Of a stretch of DNA of 64,000 bases, positions 43,004-52,864 are shown one piece after another. Position numbers and translations under genes: made by a program. The stretch's first letter is position 1, and every line of letters begins with the position of its first letter. Source of the stretch: Pelagadaptatus aseana (GTDB lineage: Bacteria > Pseudomonadota > Gammaproteobacteria > Pseudomonadales > Cellvibrionaceae); assembly GCA_040365065.1 (NCBI GenBank), contig BAABNI010000002.1, positions 372,001 through 436,000 of the forward strand, in the 5' to 3' direction. The notes under the pieces are model-generated. The model saw only the letters and a list, made by a program, of their open reading frames with translations. It had not been told where the DNA came from and made no database searches.

Positions 43004-44584
43004 TCAGTGCTCACGGGTTGCCCGGAAGTCAATTTCCGGAAAGCGCTCTTCGGTCAGGGACAGGTTCACCCGGGTGGGTGCCAGATAGGTCAGGTGTCCG
43101 CCACCGTCAATGGCAATATTGTCCGACGCCTTGCGCTTGAGTTCCTCGACCTTTTTACTGTCTTCGGACTCAACCCAGCGGGCCGTATTGATATTGACGT
43201 TCTCGTAGATGGCGTCGACCTTGTACTCGTCTTTCAAACGGTAGGCCACCACCTCAAATTGCAGAACACCCACAGCACCCACAATGATGTCATTGGAGTT
43301 CACCGGGAAGAACACCTGGGTTGAGCCCTCCTCCGATAACTGCTGCAGGCCTTTTTGCAGTTGTTTGGTTTTCAGCGGATCGGCCAGGCGTATTTTACGG
43401 AACAGTTCCGGTGCAAAATGCGGAATACCCGTAAACTTAAGGCTTTCACCCTCGGTAAAGGTGTCGCCAATCTGAATGGAACCATGATTGTGCAGGCCGA
43501 TGATATCGCCGGAGAAGGCTTTATCCACCAATTCCCGCTCACCGGCTTTGAAGCTCACCGCATCGGCAATCTTTACGTCCTTGCCCAAACGAGTGTGTTT
43601 CATTTTCATGCCTTTTTTGTAGCTGCCAGAGCAGATGCGCATAAAGGCAATGCGGTCGCGATGTTTCGGATCCATATTGGCCTGGATCTTAAACACAAAA
43701 CCCGATAATTTATCTTCGTCGGCTGACACTTCACGGGTCTCTGTCTGACGAGCTTGTGGGCGAGGCGCCCACTCAACAAAACCGTCGAGCATTTCCCGCA
43801 CACCGAAGTTGGCCAGCGCAGTACCGAAAAACACCGGAGTCAGCTTACCGGCCAGAAAGGCCTCAAGATCAAACTCGTGACTGGCGCCACGAACCAGCTC
43901 AATCTCTTCACAGAAGTCATCGTAGTAAACACCCAGCAGCTCTTTGGCTTCATCGCTTTCCAGCCCCTGAATCTGGATATCTTCGGCAACCACGTAGTTG
44001 GAACCACGCTCAAACACGTGAATGGTATCGCTGTAGAGGTTGTAAACGCCCTTGAATTCCTTACCCATACCAATGGGCCAGTTGATCGGCGCCCCCTCAA
44101 TCTTCAACACCTCTTCAATTTCGTCGAGCAGCTCAATGGGATCGCGAATATCGCGGTCCATCTTGTTCACAAAGCTGATGATCGGCGTGTCTCTGAGACG
44201 GCATACGTCCATCAACTTGATGGTACGTTCCTCGACACCCTTGGCGCCATCCACCACCATCAGTGCCGAATCCACGGCGGTCAGAGTTCGATAGGTATCT
44301 TCGGAGAAATCCTCGTGCCCCGGGGTGTCGAGCAGATTGACGATGCGATCTTTATAGGGGAACCGCATTACCGAAGAGGTGACCGAGATGCCCCGCTCCT
44401 GCTCCATGCCCATCCAGTCAGAGGTCGCATGGCGATCTGAGCCCTTGCCCTTGACCGAGCCAGCCACCTGAATCAATTGCCCAAGCAACAGCAGTTTTTC
44501 GGTTATGGTGGTTTTACCCGCATCCGGGTGGGAGATGATGGCAAACGTGCGGCGCTGGTCTACTTCCGCTTGAAACTGGCTCAT
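43004..44584 (-). CDS. prfC: peptide chain release factor 3 (GTPase)
   Basis: RF3 removes RF1/RF2 from the ribosome after termination. The 526-residue length is typical. GTPase motifs are SHPDAGKTT (G1), GISVTSS (G2), DTPGHEDF (G3) and NKMDRD (G4). The C-terminal block RWVESEDSKKVEELK and the closing FRATREH match RF3. Nothing is unusual. The promoter is presumably in the 256-bp divergent gap with the diguanylate cyclase gene. Confidence 0.96.
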   Translation of the reverse strand: MSQFQAEVDQRRTFAIISHPDAGKTTITEKLLLLGQLIQVAGSVKGKGSDRHATSDWMGMEQERGISVTSSVMRFPYKDRIVNLLDTPGHEDFSEDTYRTLTAVDSALMVVDGAKGVEERTIKLMDVCRLRDTPIISFVNKMDRDIRDPIELLDEIEEVLKIEGAPINWPIGMGKEFKGVYNLYSDTIHVFERGSNYVVAEDIQIQGLESDEAKELLGVYYDDFCEEIELVRGASHEFDLEAFLAGKLTPVFFGTALANFGVREMLDGFVEWAPRPQARQTETREVSADEDKLSGFVFKIQANMDPKHRDRIAFMRICSGSYKKGMKMKHTRLGKDVKIADAVSFKAGERELVDKAFSGDIIGLHNHGSIQIGDTFTEGESLKFTGIPHFAPELFRKIRLADPLKTKQLQKGLQQLSEEGSTQVFFPVNSNDIIVGAVGVLQFEVVAYRLKDEYKVDAIYENVNINTARWVESEDSKKVEELKRKASDNIAIDGGGHLTYLAPTRVNLSLTEERFPEIDFRATREH

Positions 44585-44840
44585 ATCGACGATCTATCCG
44601 GCAAAAACAAAGGCCGGGATTATACGCGCATTTACCGGGAGAGTCGCCCATGATCCGGTGACCATTTAGCCAGCGGTGGTTTTCAAACTGTGAATGAGGG
44701 TTAATTTCTAAAAACCCGTGTTATTATGGGTTCATTAGGACAAGCCCGCCATCACAGGACAGTTCAGCCCTTACCAGGCACAATTGGCGAGGCCAGCAAT
44801 ATAAGCCCTCACAAACCGGTAATAACAACAGAAACAAGCA

Positions 44841-45872
44841 ATGTCAGTTAATCCCGATTTTGAAATCTCCGCCAAGTTTCTGGATGAAGCTCTGGCTGAG
44901 ATGAAAGCCCTGAATATCCCGACTTCCCCCGCCAATATTCGCGTCTGGTACGACTTCTGCGAAGGTGAAAACACCGATCTGGTGGTTGCCATCAACGAGT
45001 TGCGAGACAACAAGCTGGTCTTCGATGCCGACCTCTGTTACGAAATCTACCACCGCTTTTATGGCGAACTGCCTGCGGAAAGGCTGGAGCAGTTCAAAAC
45101 CGCCTTAAATGCCATGATCTCGGAGCTCGGCATTCAGCTTGAGGGAATTGCCGACGGTTCCTCCGAATGTGCCGACGCGCTGGCCGAAGCCGAAAAAGCA
45201 CTGGAAGCCGGTTGTGAGCTCACGGCCTTAAAAACCATCACCCAACAACTGATCCGCGAAAGCCGCAAGGTGCTGGAACACAATCATCAGATGGGTGACA
45301 TCGTCAAGTCGATGCAGGTCCAGATGTCTTCCCTGCAGGTCAACCTTGAAAAGGCCAGTCTGGAAGCACTCACCGACAAACTGACCGGCGTATCCAATCG
45401 TCGCGCCTACGACAAAAAAGTCGACGAGTTAATGAGCAACCGCAAGCCAGAGGACAATGTCTGCATGCTGGTCATGGACATCGACCACTTCAAACAGTTT
45501 AACGACACCCACGGCCACCTGATGGGCGACAAGGTTCTGCGTTTTGTGGCACAGATGATCCTGAAGGTGATCAAAGGGGATGATTTTCTGGCCCGTACCG
45601 GTGGCGAAGAGTTTCACTTGATTCTTGAGGATTGCACCCTGGAAGGCGCCATCAAGGTCGCTGAAAAAATCCGCGAAGTGATTGGCAGCGCCAAGCTGAC
45701 CAAGGGCAAGGATCGCACGCCCGTTGGCTATGTAACCTTGTCCATTGGGGTGGCCAAAATCGGCATGAATGAGACCCGTAACGATTTGATCAACCGAGCC
45801 GACAGCTATCTCTATGACGCCAAAGCTCAGGGCCGCAACCGGGTTATCAGTGAAGAGCTGTTTTCCGCCTGA
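44841..45872 (+). CDS. diguanylate cyclase (GGDEF)
   Basis: A 343-residue cytoplasmic protein with an all-helical N-terminal region (about 1-170, coiled coil near the end) and a GGDEF domain (about 172-340). The active site is GGEEF (254-258), preceded by MDIDHFKQFNDTHGH, so it should make c-di-GMP. The allosteric RxxD site five residues upstream reads KGDD, so product inhibition may be lost. It is the only clearly active cyclase in the window. The next gene encodes a hybrid kinase, 141 bp away. Confidence 0.9.
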   Translation: MSVNPDFEISAKFLDEALAEMKALNIPTSPANIRVWYDFCEGENTDLVVAINELRDNKLVFDADLCYEIYHRFYGELPAERLEQFKTALNAMISELGIQLEGIADGSSECADALAEAEKALEAGCELTALKTITQQLIRESRKVLEHNHQMGDIVKSMQVQMSSLQVNLEKASLEALTDKLTGVSNRRAYDKKVDELMSNRKPEDNVCMLVMDIDHFKQFNDTHGHLMGDKVLRFVAQMILKVIKGDDFLARTGGEEFHLILEDCTLEGAIKVAEKIREVIGSAKLTKGKDRTPVGYVTLSIGVAKIGMNETRNDLINRADSYLYDAKAQGRNRVISEELFSA

Positions 45873-46013
45873 TCACCCGCCTTATCACTCTTGACAACTT
45901 CCATCCTGATTTACCCGTCACCGGGTGAGTCAGGCTGCAGAAGCATCAAACAACAAAAAATGGGCAAATTGCCATCGGACAGCGATAATCAATAAAAAAG
46001 ATTAAAGCTCGAT

Positions 46014-47810
46014 ATGGATACCACCACCCAAAACAAATTTCACCTGATCAAAGAACAGAAGTTGCGCACCGCAACAATGGTCATGCTCGCCACCGTGGCC
46101 ATGGTGTCATTTTTCTTTGCCATTCGCGGCTATCAATGGGGTGTTCACGGCCGAATCGTATCCCTTGGAACCTGCGGTCTTATCGCAGCTGCCACGGCCA
46201 TCTATCTGGCTCGGGGCGGCTCTCGCGTACACGCAGCCGAAATCTGCCTGATTGCCCTGTGCTGGGCCAGCATTTACGCCACCCACAGCAGTGGCGGCAT
46301 TACCACGCCGTCTGTTGGCTGGCTGTTGATCGTGCCCCTGTTTGCCGGTCTTATGGGTGGCGTAAAGCTCTGCCTGATCTCCTGTGGCATTTCCATTGCC
46401 TCTCTCATCGCCATGGGCTTTAACGAACACATCAACGGACCACCCCCCAATTTAACGCCAGAACCCTTTCGCCAAACTCACCTGCTGAGCACTCTGGCGT
46501 TTCAAATGCTGGCGGTGGTTATCTGTATCTACGCCATTCACAGACAGTTAAAAACCATAGAGTCAGAACTGATTGAAACCCTCGAGGACCTGTCGGAAGA
46601 AGTTCAGCAAAGAGAGCATGCCGAATTGCAGGCCGAACACGCCAACAGGGCCAAAAGCCTGTTTCTGGCGAACATGAGCCATGAAATCCGCACCCCCATG
46701 AACGGGGTTATCGGCATGCTCAACCAGCTGACCAAAGAACCCATGTCCGAGCGCCAAAATCATTATGTAGATATGGCCAAAACCAGCTCCGATTGGCTTA
46801 TGGTGATCATCGATGACATTCTCGATATTTCTAAAATCGAATCGGGCCGACTGGAACTGGAGCTGACCGAGTTTGATATCAATAAATTGTTCACCGACAT
46901 TGTCAATACGGTAATCACCACCGCCGAAGACAAAGGGCTGACACTGACCCTTGAGAAGCCCCAATGGCATCATCTGGTGATGGGCGACCCGACGCGCCTG
47001 AAGCAAATCCTGTTAAACCTGCTGGGCAACGCCATCAAATTTACCGAGCAGGGCAGCATTCATACCCGGGTTGAATTTACAGAGCAGCCAGAGCAACGCC
47101 TGTTGATGCGCTGCGAAATAACAGATTCAGGCATCGGCATAACCGAAGAATCTCAGGCCGCCCTGTTCCAGCCCTTCACTCAGGCGGACAGCTCCACCAC
47201 CCGGCGTTTTGGTGGAACCGGTCTGGGGCTGACCATCTCTAAAAAGCTGGCCAGCTTAATGGAGGGCGACATTCTTGTGTCAAGTCAGGTGGGGGAAGGC
47301 AGCACCTTCACCCTGCTGGTGGAACTAACGACAACAGCAATACCGACTGCCACCAGCGAACTCCCACTCCAGTCGCAAACCGCTGACCACCAGACAGCCA
47401 AATCAACAACGACTGCAGGCGCTCCTGCCCATATTTTGCTGGTCGATGACAACGAAATTAATTTGTTTGTCGCACAAGGAGAACTGGAAGATCTTCCTTT
47501 TGAAGTGTTTGTCGATACCGCCAGCAACGGCAAACAAGCGCTGGAAAAAATAAACCATGCCGCGCCCCCTTTTGATCTGATTCTGATGGACTGCCAAATG
47601 CCGGAAATGGATGGCTATACCGCCACCCGCAAACTCAGAGAAATGGAAGCCTTTAAACAACTCCCCATCATCGCCATGACCGCCAATGCCATGAAAGGTG
47701 ACCGGGAAAAATGCCTGGAGGCCGGCATGAGTGACTATTTATCCAAACCGCTCGATCCGGATCAGCTTGCGAGTAAATTGCAGCAATGGCTGTTTCAAAA
47801 CATCGGATGA
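46014..47810 (+). CDS. membrane hybrid sensor histidine kinase
   Basis: A 598-residue kinase with about six N-terminal transmembrane helices (about 20-185) and no large periplasmic domain, a coiled-coil linker, HisKA (SHEIRTPMNGVIGML), HATPase (NLLGNAIKFT, DSGIGI, GGTGLGLTISKKL) and a C-terminal receiver (VDDNE, LMDCQMPEMDG, LSKPLD). The signal is sensed within or near the membrane. No separate response regulator or Hpt gene is adjacent, so the phosphate must leave through an unlinked Hpt. Confidence 0.9.
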   Translation: MDTTTQNKFHLIKEQKLRTATMVMLATVAMVSFFFAIRGYQWGVHGRIVSLGTCGLIAAATAIYLARGGSRVHAAEICLIALCWASIYATHSSGGITTPSVGWLLIVPLFAGLMGGVKLCLISCGISIASLIAMGFNEHINGPPPNLTPEPFRQTHLLSTLAFQMLAVVICIYAIHRQLKTIESELIETLEDLSEEVQQREHAELQAEHANRAKSLFLANMSHEIRTPMNGVIGMLNQLTKEPMSERQNHYVDMAKTSSDWLMVIIDDILDISKIESGRLELELTEFDINKLFTDIVNTVITTAEDKGLTLTLEKPQWHHLVMGDPTRLKQILLNLLGNAIKFTEQGSIHTRVEFTEQPEQRLLMRCEITDSGIGITEESQAALFQPFTQADSSTTRRFGGTGLGLTISKKLASLMEGDILVSSQVGEGSTFTLLVELTTTAIPTATSELPLQSQTADHQTAKSTTTAGAPAHILLVDDNEINLFVAQGELEDLPFEVFVDTASNGKQALEKINHAAPPFDLILMDCQMPEMDGYTATRKLREMEAFKQLPIIAMTANAMKGDREKCLEAGMSDYLSKPLDPDQLASKLQQWLFQNIG

Positions 47811-47839
47811 TTTGAAACAGCGCGGGCAACACAAAATGT

Positions 47840-48433
47840 TTAACGACGAAAAAACACCATCAACGGTGTCACTTCCTGAATTATCTGCTCACGACTGAGA
47901 CGGGTGGTCACCAGATTCTCAATCATCAGGCTGGAGAGTCCATGCACCAGAGACTGAATCAGCAACTTATCGCCCTCTCGCAATTCAGAATCTTCCCTGC
48001 CCTGTTCACGGTTGTGCTGTAACAGACATTGCATTGGCCACTTGAACACTTCACTCCGCGCCGCAGCCAGCTCGGGAAAGTTCTGGCGATCGGCCAACAG
48101 TTCACCAAACATCAAGCGATACAGATTTGGATGTTCACAGGCAAAATTAACGTAGGCTTCGGCGCAGCTGCGCAGCCGCGCCTCGGCTTCAAGCTCCGAC
48201 TGATAAGCCCGCTCCATGCGCGCCGCCATATCCAGAAAGCCCTGCTCTGCGACCGCGGCCAGTAAGGCATCTTTGCCGGAAAAATGGCGATACAGCGCCG
48301 ATTGCGACACGCCCAGTGACTGACTGACTTTTCTTAAACTGAAATCGCCAGCGCCGTTTTTATCGATCATGGCATTGGCCGCATCAATCAGCGCCACTCG
48401 CAAATCGCCGTGATGATAGTCCTTGTCAGCCAT
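47840..48433 (-). CDS. TetR/AcrR family regulator
   Basis: A 197-residue repressor starting MADKDYHHGDLRVALIDAA, a common TetR opening. The helix-turn-helix is FSLRKVSQSLGVSQSALYRH (about 32-51). The C-terminal domain (about 75-197) binds an unknown ligand, which acyl-CoA chemistry next door suggests may be an acyl-CoA. The ATG at 48433 has AGGAG upstream. It is divergent from the nitronate monooxygenase/acyl-CoA dehydrogenase genes, with a large inverted repeat between them. Confidence 0.88.
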   Translation of the reverse strand: MADKDYHHGDLRVALIDAANAMIDKNGAGDFSLRKVSQSLGVSQSALYRHFSGKDALLAAVAEQGFLDMAARMERAYQSELEAEARLRSCAEAYVNFACEHPNLYRLMFGELLADRQNFPELAAARSEVFKWPMQCLLQHNREQGREDSELREGDKLLIQSLVHGLSSLMIENLVTTRLSREQIIQEVTPLMVFFRR

Positions 48434-48537
48434 GGGTTTGCCTGCTCCTGCCACCATTGATTCCAACACTCCAGAGTCGATATGTCTCAGGGCCACAACT
48501 ATCGGCCCGAACAAACGCCACCATACCACGAACCCAT

Positions 48538-48592
48538 AATGTTGACACTGTTCACATATTGCAATAAATTAAATGTGAACAGCGTTAACATT
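48538..48592. promoter_or_regulatory. TetR double operator in divergent promoter region
   Basis: Arms of 20 bp at 48538-48557 and 48573-48592 pair at 18 positions across a 15-bp spacer (AATGTTGACACTGTTCACAT and its near reverse complement). Each arm is itself a near-palindrome of the kind GTTAAC-N3-GTTCAC, so the site offers two TetR dimer sites facing each other. It lies midway between the TetR gene and the gene at 48655 and can control both. Confidence 0.85.
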
Positions 48593-48654
48593 TGACTATC
48601 ATCGATATTGGACTGCCGTCGACAAAATGTCATCGATACCACAGAGAGGAAGCC

Positions 48655-49629
48655 ATGGCCCTGCCCGCACAGTTTGAAAACCGCCTGTCGATCCCACTGA
48701 TCGGATCACCCCTGTTTATCATCTCCAACCCCAGACTGGTTATTGAGCAGTGCAAAGCGGGAATCATTGGCTCCTTCCCGGCGCTGAATGCCCGCCCGGC
48801 CGAATTACTCGACAGCTGGCTGGAGCAAATCACGTCCGAGCTGGAGCAATATCGCCGCGACAACCCGGACAAACCCGTTGCCCCTTACGCTGTCAATCAA
48901 ATCGTTCATCGCTCCAATGAGCGCCTGCAGCACGACATCGACCTGTGTGTAAAACACAAGGTACCCGTGGTCATTACCAGCCTGATGGCGCCCACTCAGG
49001 TGGTCGGCCCGGTGCACTCCTATGGTGGCCTGGTGTTCCACGATGTCACCAACGTTCACCACGCCAAAAAAGCCATTGCCGCTGGTGTCGATGGCCTGAT
49101 TCTGGTGTGCGCCGGAGCCGGCGGTCACGCAGGCAGCCTCAGCCCCTTTGCTCTGGTATCGGAAATCCGTGAGTTCTATGACGGCACCATCATTCTGTCC
49201 GGTGCCATGTCCTCCGGGCGCGACGTTCTGGCAGCCGAAGCCATGGGTGCCGACATGGGCTACATGGGCACACGTTTTATCGCCACCCGCGAAGCTCAGG
49301 CCGATGAACGCTACAAGCAGATGCTGGTCGACAGCAGTGCCGAAGACATCATTTACTCCAATCTGTTTACCGGTGTGCACGGCAACTACCTCAAGCCCAG
49401 CATCAAGGCCGCCGGCCTCGATCCGGACAATTTACAGGACGGTGACAAGTCCACCATGGATTGGAGCAACTCCGACAGCAAGGCCTGGAAAGACGTCTGG
49501 GGTTCCGGTCAGGGCATCGGCAGCATCAAGGATGTTCCGGCCACCGCCGATCTGGTTGCCAACATGGTGAACCAGTATCAAGAGGCCAAACAGAAGATCA
49601 ACAGCAAGCCCTTTCCCCTTGCCAGTTAA
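48655..49629 (+). CDS. nitronate monooxygenase / 2-nitropropane dioxygenase family
   Basis: A 324-residue FMN-binding TIM-barrel enzyme of the nitronate monooxygenase family. It shows the FMN-site phrases GSPLFIISNPRLVI, VCAGAGGHAGSLSPFAL (with the catalytic-region His) and GADMGYMGTRFIAT. GAGGAAG lies just before the ATG. The family oxidises alkyl nitronates, but many members are annotated only by homology and may have another substrate. It is followed 29 bp later by an acyl-CoA dehydrogenase gene and controlled by the TetR site upstream. Confidence 0.87.
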   Translation: MALPAQFENRLSIPLIGSPLFIISNPRLVIEQCKAGIIGSFPALNARPAELLDSWLEQITSELEQYRRDNPDKPVAPYAVNQIVHRSNERLQHDIDLCVKHKVPVVITSLMAPTQVVGPVHSYGGLVFHDVTNVHHAKKAIAAGVDGLILVCAGAGGHAGSLSPFALVSEIREFYDGTIILSGAMSSGRDVLAAEAMGADMGYMGTRFIATREAQADERYKQMLVDSSAEDIIYSNLFTGVHGNYLKPSIKAAGLDPDNLQDGDKSTMDWSNSDSKAWKDVWGSGQGIGSIKDVPATADLVANMVNQYQEAKQKINSKPFPLAS

Positions 49630-49658
49630 TTCATCATTCACCTGCCCGGACCATCACC

Positions 49659-51455
49659 ATGACAAGTTATCAGGCGCCTTTACGCGACATTCACTTCAGT
49701 GCTTTCGAGTTGCACAATTTCGCCGATCACTACCGGCAGTTACCCGGTGCAGAAGATCTCACCCCGGAACTGTGCTCAGCCATTCTGGAAGAAAGCGCTA
49801 AGTTCGCGGAAACCGTTCTGGCGCCGATCAACAGCAGCGGTGATCTTGAGGGGGCCCGCTGGCACAACGGTCTGGTGACGACGCCAAAAGGCTTTAAACA
49901 AGCCTTTGCTGCATTTGCCGAAGGTGGCTGGATGGGACTGAGTTACGACGAGCAATACGGCGGTCAGGGGTTGCCCAAATCTCTGGAAACGTTGACCGCG
50001 GAAATGCGTTCAGGCGCCAACATGACCTGGTCGCTGTGCCCCAGCCTCGCCAAAGGCGCCATAGACACCCTGAAAGCCTGGGGTACCGAAGCGCAAAAAC
50101 AAACCTGGCTGGCGCCGATCATTCAGGGTCGCTGGACCGCCACCATGTGCCTTACCGAAGCCCACAGCGGCACCGATCTGGGTCTGCTGAAAACCCGAGC
50201 GACACCCCAGGCCGACGGCAGTTACCGGATCAGTGGCAGCAAAATTTTCATCACCTTTGGCGATCACGACTGGACCGACAACATAGTACATCTGGTGCTG
50301 GCCAAGTTGCCCGACGCCCCCAAAGGCAGCAAAGGCATCTCCCTGTTTATTGTTCCCAAATTTCAACTCAAGGACGACGGCACACCGGGCCAAGCCAACA
50401 ACGTCAGCTGCGGTTCTATTGAAACGAAAATGGGCCTGCACGCCAGCCCAACCTGTGTCATGAACTTTGATGACGCCACCGGCTATCTGCTTGGCAATGA
50501 ACACGGTGGCCTGCAATGCATGTTTACCTTTATGAACACCATGCGTCTCGGCACCGGCGCTCAGGGCGTGATTCACTCCCAGATTGCCCTGCAAAAATCC
50601 CAGCAGTACGCCCGCGAGCGCCTGCAGATGCGCTCTCTGACGGGCATAAAAAATCCGGAGGGGGCGGCCGACCCCATTGTGGTGCACCCGGATGTTCGCC
50701 GTATGTTGCTCACCCAGAAAGCGATCGCCGAGGGAGGTCGCCTGTTTGTCCACTACATGGCCAAGCAGAGTGATCTGCGCGATCGCGCCCAGTGTGAGAA
50801 AACACGTGAGCAAGCCGATCAACTGCTGTCCTTTCTCACACCCATCGGCAAAGCCTTTCTCACCGAACTGGGTTTGGAGGCCGCGAGTCTGGGCATCCAA
50901 TGCTTTGGCGGTCACGGCTACATCCATGAAACCGGAGTGGAACAGAATCTGCGAGATGCACGCATTGCCACATTGTACGAAGGCACCACCGGCATTCAGG
51001 CACTCGATTTACTGGGACGCAAGGTGCTGGGCAGCGGCGGACAATTGCTGGGGTTATTTACCCGACAGGTTCAGGATTTTTGCCAGCAGCCGCACCCCGA
51101 AACCATCCAACCCCTGACAGATTTGCTGAATCAACACTGTCAGGACTGGGCCACCATGACACAAGCCATTGCCGAACAGGCCATGGCCAACGCCGATGAA
51201 GTGGGCGCTGCGTCGTTTGATTACCTGATGTATTCCGGCTACACCATTCTGGCGTTTTTCTGGGCTCAGGCCGCTGAACTGGCACTGGAAAAAATTGAAA
51301 CCGGCGATGACTGCGATGGCTTTTATCAGGCCAAACTGGAAACCGCGCGCTTTTACTACGCGCGTCTGCTACCTCGGGCACAATCTCACAGAAGTGCGGC
51401 GTTGGCGGGGGCAGACTCGCTGATGAAGATTGCCGAATCAGGTTTCTGTTTTTAA
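49659..51455 (+). CDS. acyl-CoA dehydrogenase with C-terminal extension (FadE-like)
   Basis: A 598-residue flavoprotein that introduces a double bond into acyl-CoA. It has the ACAD N-terminal and middle domains (CLTEAHSGTDLGLLKT, about 160-175), the FAD-binding C-terminal domain and the catalytic base in LYEGTTGIQALDL. The extra 120 residues at the end are typical of long bacterial acyl-CoA dehydrogenases. The ATG at 49659 is chosen because homologues start MxxYxAPLRDIxF; the open frame continues upstream into the previous gene. Coregulated with the nitronate monooxygenase. Confidence 0.9.
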   Translation: MTSYQAPLRDIHFSAFELHNFADHYRQLPGAEDLTPELCSAILEESAKFAETVLAPINSSGDLEGARWHNGLVTTPKGFKQAFAAFAEGGWMGLSYDEQYGGQGLPKSLETLTAEMRSGANMTWSLCPSLAKGAIDTLKAWGTEAQKQTWLAPIIQGRWTATMCLTEAHSGTDLGLLKTRATPQADGSYRISGSKIFITFGDHDWTDNIVHLVLAKLPDAPKGSKGISLFIVPKFQLKDDGTPGQANNVSCGSIETKMGLHASPTCVMNFDDATGYLLGNEHGGLQCMFTFMNTMRLGTGAQGVIHSQIALQKSQQYARERLQMRSLTGIKNPEGAADPIVVHPDVRRMLLTQKAIAEGGRLFVHYMAKQSDLRDRAQCEKTREQADQLLSFLTPIGKAFLTELGLEAASLGIQCFGGHGYIHETGVEQNLRDARIATLYEGTTGIQALDLLGRKVLGSGGQLLGLFTRQVQDFCQQPHPETIQPLTDLLNQHCQDWATMTQAIAEQAMANADEVGAASFDYLMYSGYTILAFFWAQAAELALEKIETGDDCDGFYQAKLETARFYYARLLPRAQSHRSAALAGADSLMKIAESGFCF

Positions 51456-52807
51456 CTGGTTGTCTTTTTTAACTGATTGTCTTTGAGGGTTCGGCGCAAC
51501 CAGAAATAGCCCAACAACCCGGCCAGAATATTGGCCACACCGGTGGCGGCAAACAACCCGTTCAAGCCCCACAGGTGCTGGCCTAGCCACACCAGAGGCA
51601 AATAGAAACCCAGCACCCGCATCACACTGATCACCACCGAAGGCATGGGCTTACCCAGACCATTGAAGGTGGCATTGATCGACATCACCAAACCGTACAG
51701 ACCGTAACTGACTGGGACAATCATCAGATAGGCCACCGATACCGCCACGACTTGCGGTGAATCACTGAACCAGGCACTGACCGGCTCAGCCACCAGCCAT
51801 AACAGAATCGCGATGGCCAGACCAAAGCCGAGACAGAAACGCATCACCAGCAACAGGGCTTTTTTCTGACGCTGCTGATACTGCTGCGCCATATTCTGTC
51901 CAAAGAAAGGACCAATCACACCGGACAAGGCATAGAAGGCAATCAACACCACCGGCTCGATCCGCTGCGCCACCCCAAAGCCCGCCACCGCGTCCAGCCC
52001 GTAATTGGCCACCAGCGCTACGGTAATACCACTGGCAAAAGGGATGATCATATTGGTGGCCATGGCCGGTATGCCAATGTGCAGAATCGAAGCCCAGGCC
52101 TCGCGCACATCCTGCCAGCGGGTGTGCGGCATGGACACCAGCTTTAACCGATTCAGCACGTAATAACCGGATCCAGCCACCAGCAACAAGCGCGTCAACA
52201 GGGTAGCCCAGGCGGCCCCCTCAATTTCCATCCGCGGTATCGGTCCCCAGCCAAAAATCAGGATGGGATCAAGGATACCGTTCAACACGGCGGCCACAAT
52301 CATCAGAATGCCCCACACCATATTGTTGCCCGTGGCGCGCATCAACGCCGAGATGGTCATGGGAATGATGATAAAGGGGGCACTCAGATACCAGATGCGC
52401 ATGTAGCTGGCAATTTCCGGAATCAACTCCGGCGACGCCCCCAACAACAAAAACAGCGGTTCTATGGTCAGCAGACCAATCACCACCATCACAATCGACA
52501 GCAGGGTCGACAGCAACAAACTGTCTGCGGCCAGACGCCGGGCATAATCAGTACGCTGTTGCCCCAGCAAACGGGCGATGACCGAAGACGTCCCCGCTCC
52601 CAGACCAATGGCCATACTGGTCACCACCATCACTACAGGAAAGGTAAAGCTCATGGCCGCCAGGCTTTCCTCACCCAGCTGCGCCACAAAATAGGTATCC
52701 ACAGCATTAAACGACATGGTCGCGAGCAGCCCCCAAACCATGGGCAGAGACATGCGATACAACAGATGACCTACAGGGTCTTGGGTAAAGGAAACAGCTT
52801 GTTTCAC
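51452..52807 (-). CDS. MATE family efflux transporter
   Basis: A 451-residue multidrug/metabolite exporter with twelve predicted membrane helices in two similar halves. Family phrases are DTYFVAQLGEESLAAMSFTFP and, in the second half, MATNMIIPFASGITVAL. I choose the GTG at 52807, which has GGAG 5 nt upstream and gives the standard MATE length. Upstream in-frame ATGs would run through the shared promoter region. It is divergent from a TonB-dependent receptor, with a palindrome in the 124-bp gap. Its stop overlaps that of the acyl-CoA dehydrogenase gene. Confidence 0.88.
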   Translation of the reverse strand: MKQAVSFTQDPVGHLLYRMSLPMVWGLLATMSFNAVDTYFVAQLGEESLAAMSFTFPVVMVVTSMAIGLGAGTSSVIARLLGQQRTDYARRLAADSLLLSTLLSIVMVVIGLLTIEPLFLLLGASPELIPEIASYMRIWYLSAPFIIIPMTISALMRATGNNMVWGILMIVAAVLNGILDPILIFGWGPIPRMEIEGAAWATLLTRLLLVAGSGYYVLNRLKLVSMPHTRWQDVREAWASILHIGIPAMATNMIIPFASGITVALVANYGLDAVAGFGVAQRIEPVVLIAFYALSGVIGPFFGQNMAQQYQQRQKKALLLVMRFCLGFGLAIAILLWLVAEPVSAWFSDSPQVVAVSVAYLMIVPVSYGLYGLVMSINATFNGLGKPMPSVVISVMRVLGFYLPLVWLGQHLWGLNGLFAATGVANILAGLLGYFWLRRTLKDNQLKKTTS

Positions 52808-52847
52808 AGAGGCTCCAGGGGAATTGGACAGCAAGGCAATAACGCAA

Positions 52848-52864
52848 TGCGACATTATGTCACA
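52848..52864. promoter_or_regulatory. palindrome between MATE and TonB receptor genes
   Basis: TGCGACATTATGTCACA is a 17-bp palindrome with 7 of 8 pairs matched around a central T and a perfect core GACAT-T-ATGTC. It lies 41 bp from the MATE start and 67 bp from the receptor start, in the divergent promoter gap. The regulator is unknown; a metal- or redox-responsive protein is an inference. Confidence 0.5.

Noticed and set aside
45931..45960. Terminator after the diguanylate cyclase gene (ACCCG-TCAC-CGGGT)
   Set aside because: The stem is 5 bp and no T-run follows, so I do not call it.
49461..49658. 66-residue N-terminal extension of the acyl-CoA dehydrogenase
   Set aside because: The extension lies wholly or mainly inside the upstream nitronate monooxygenase gene in another frame.
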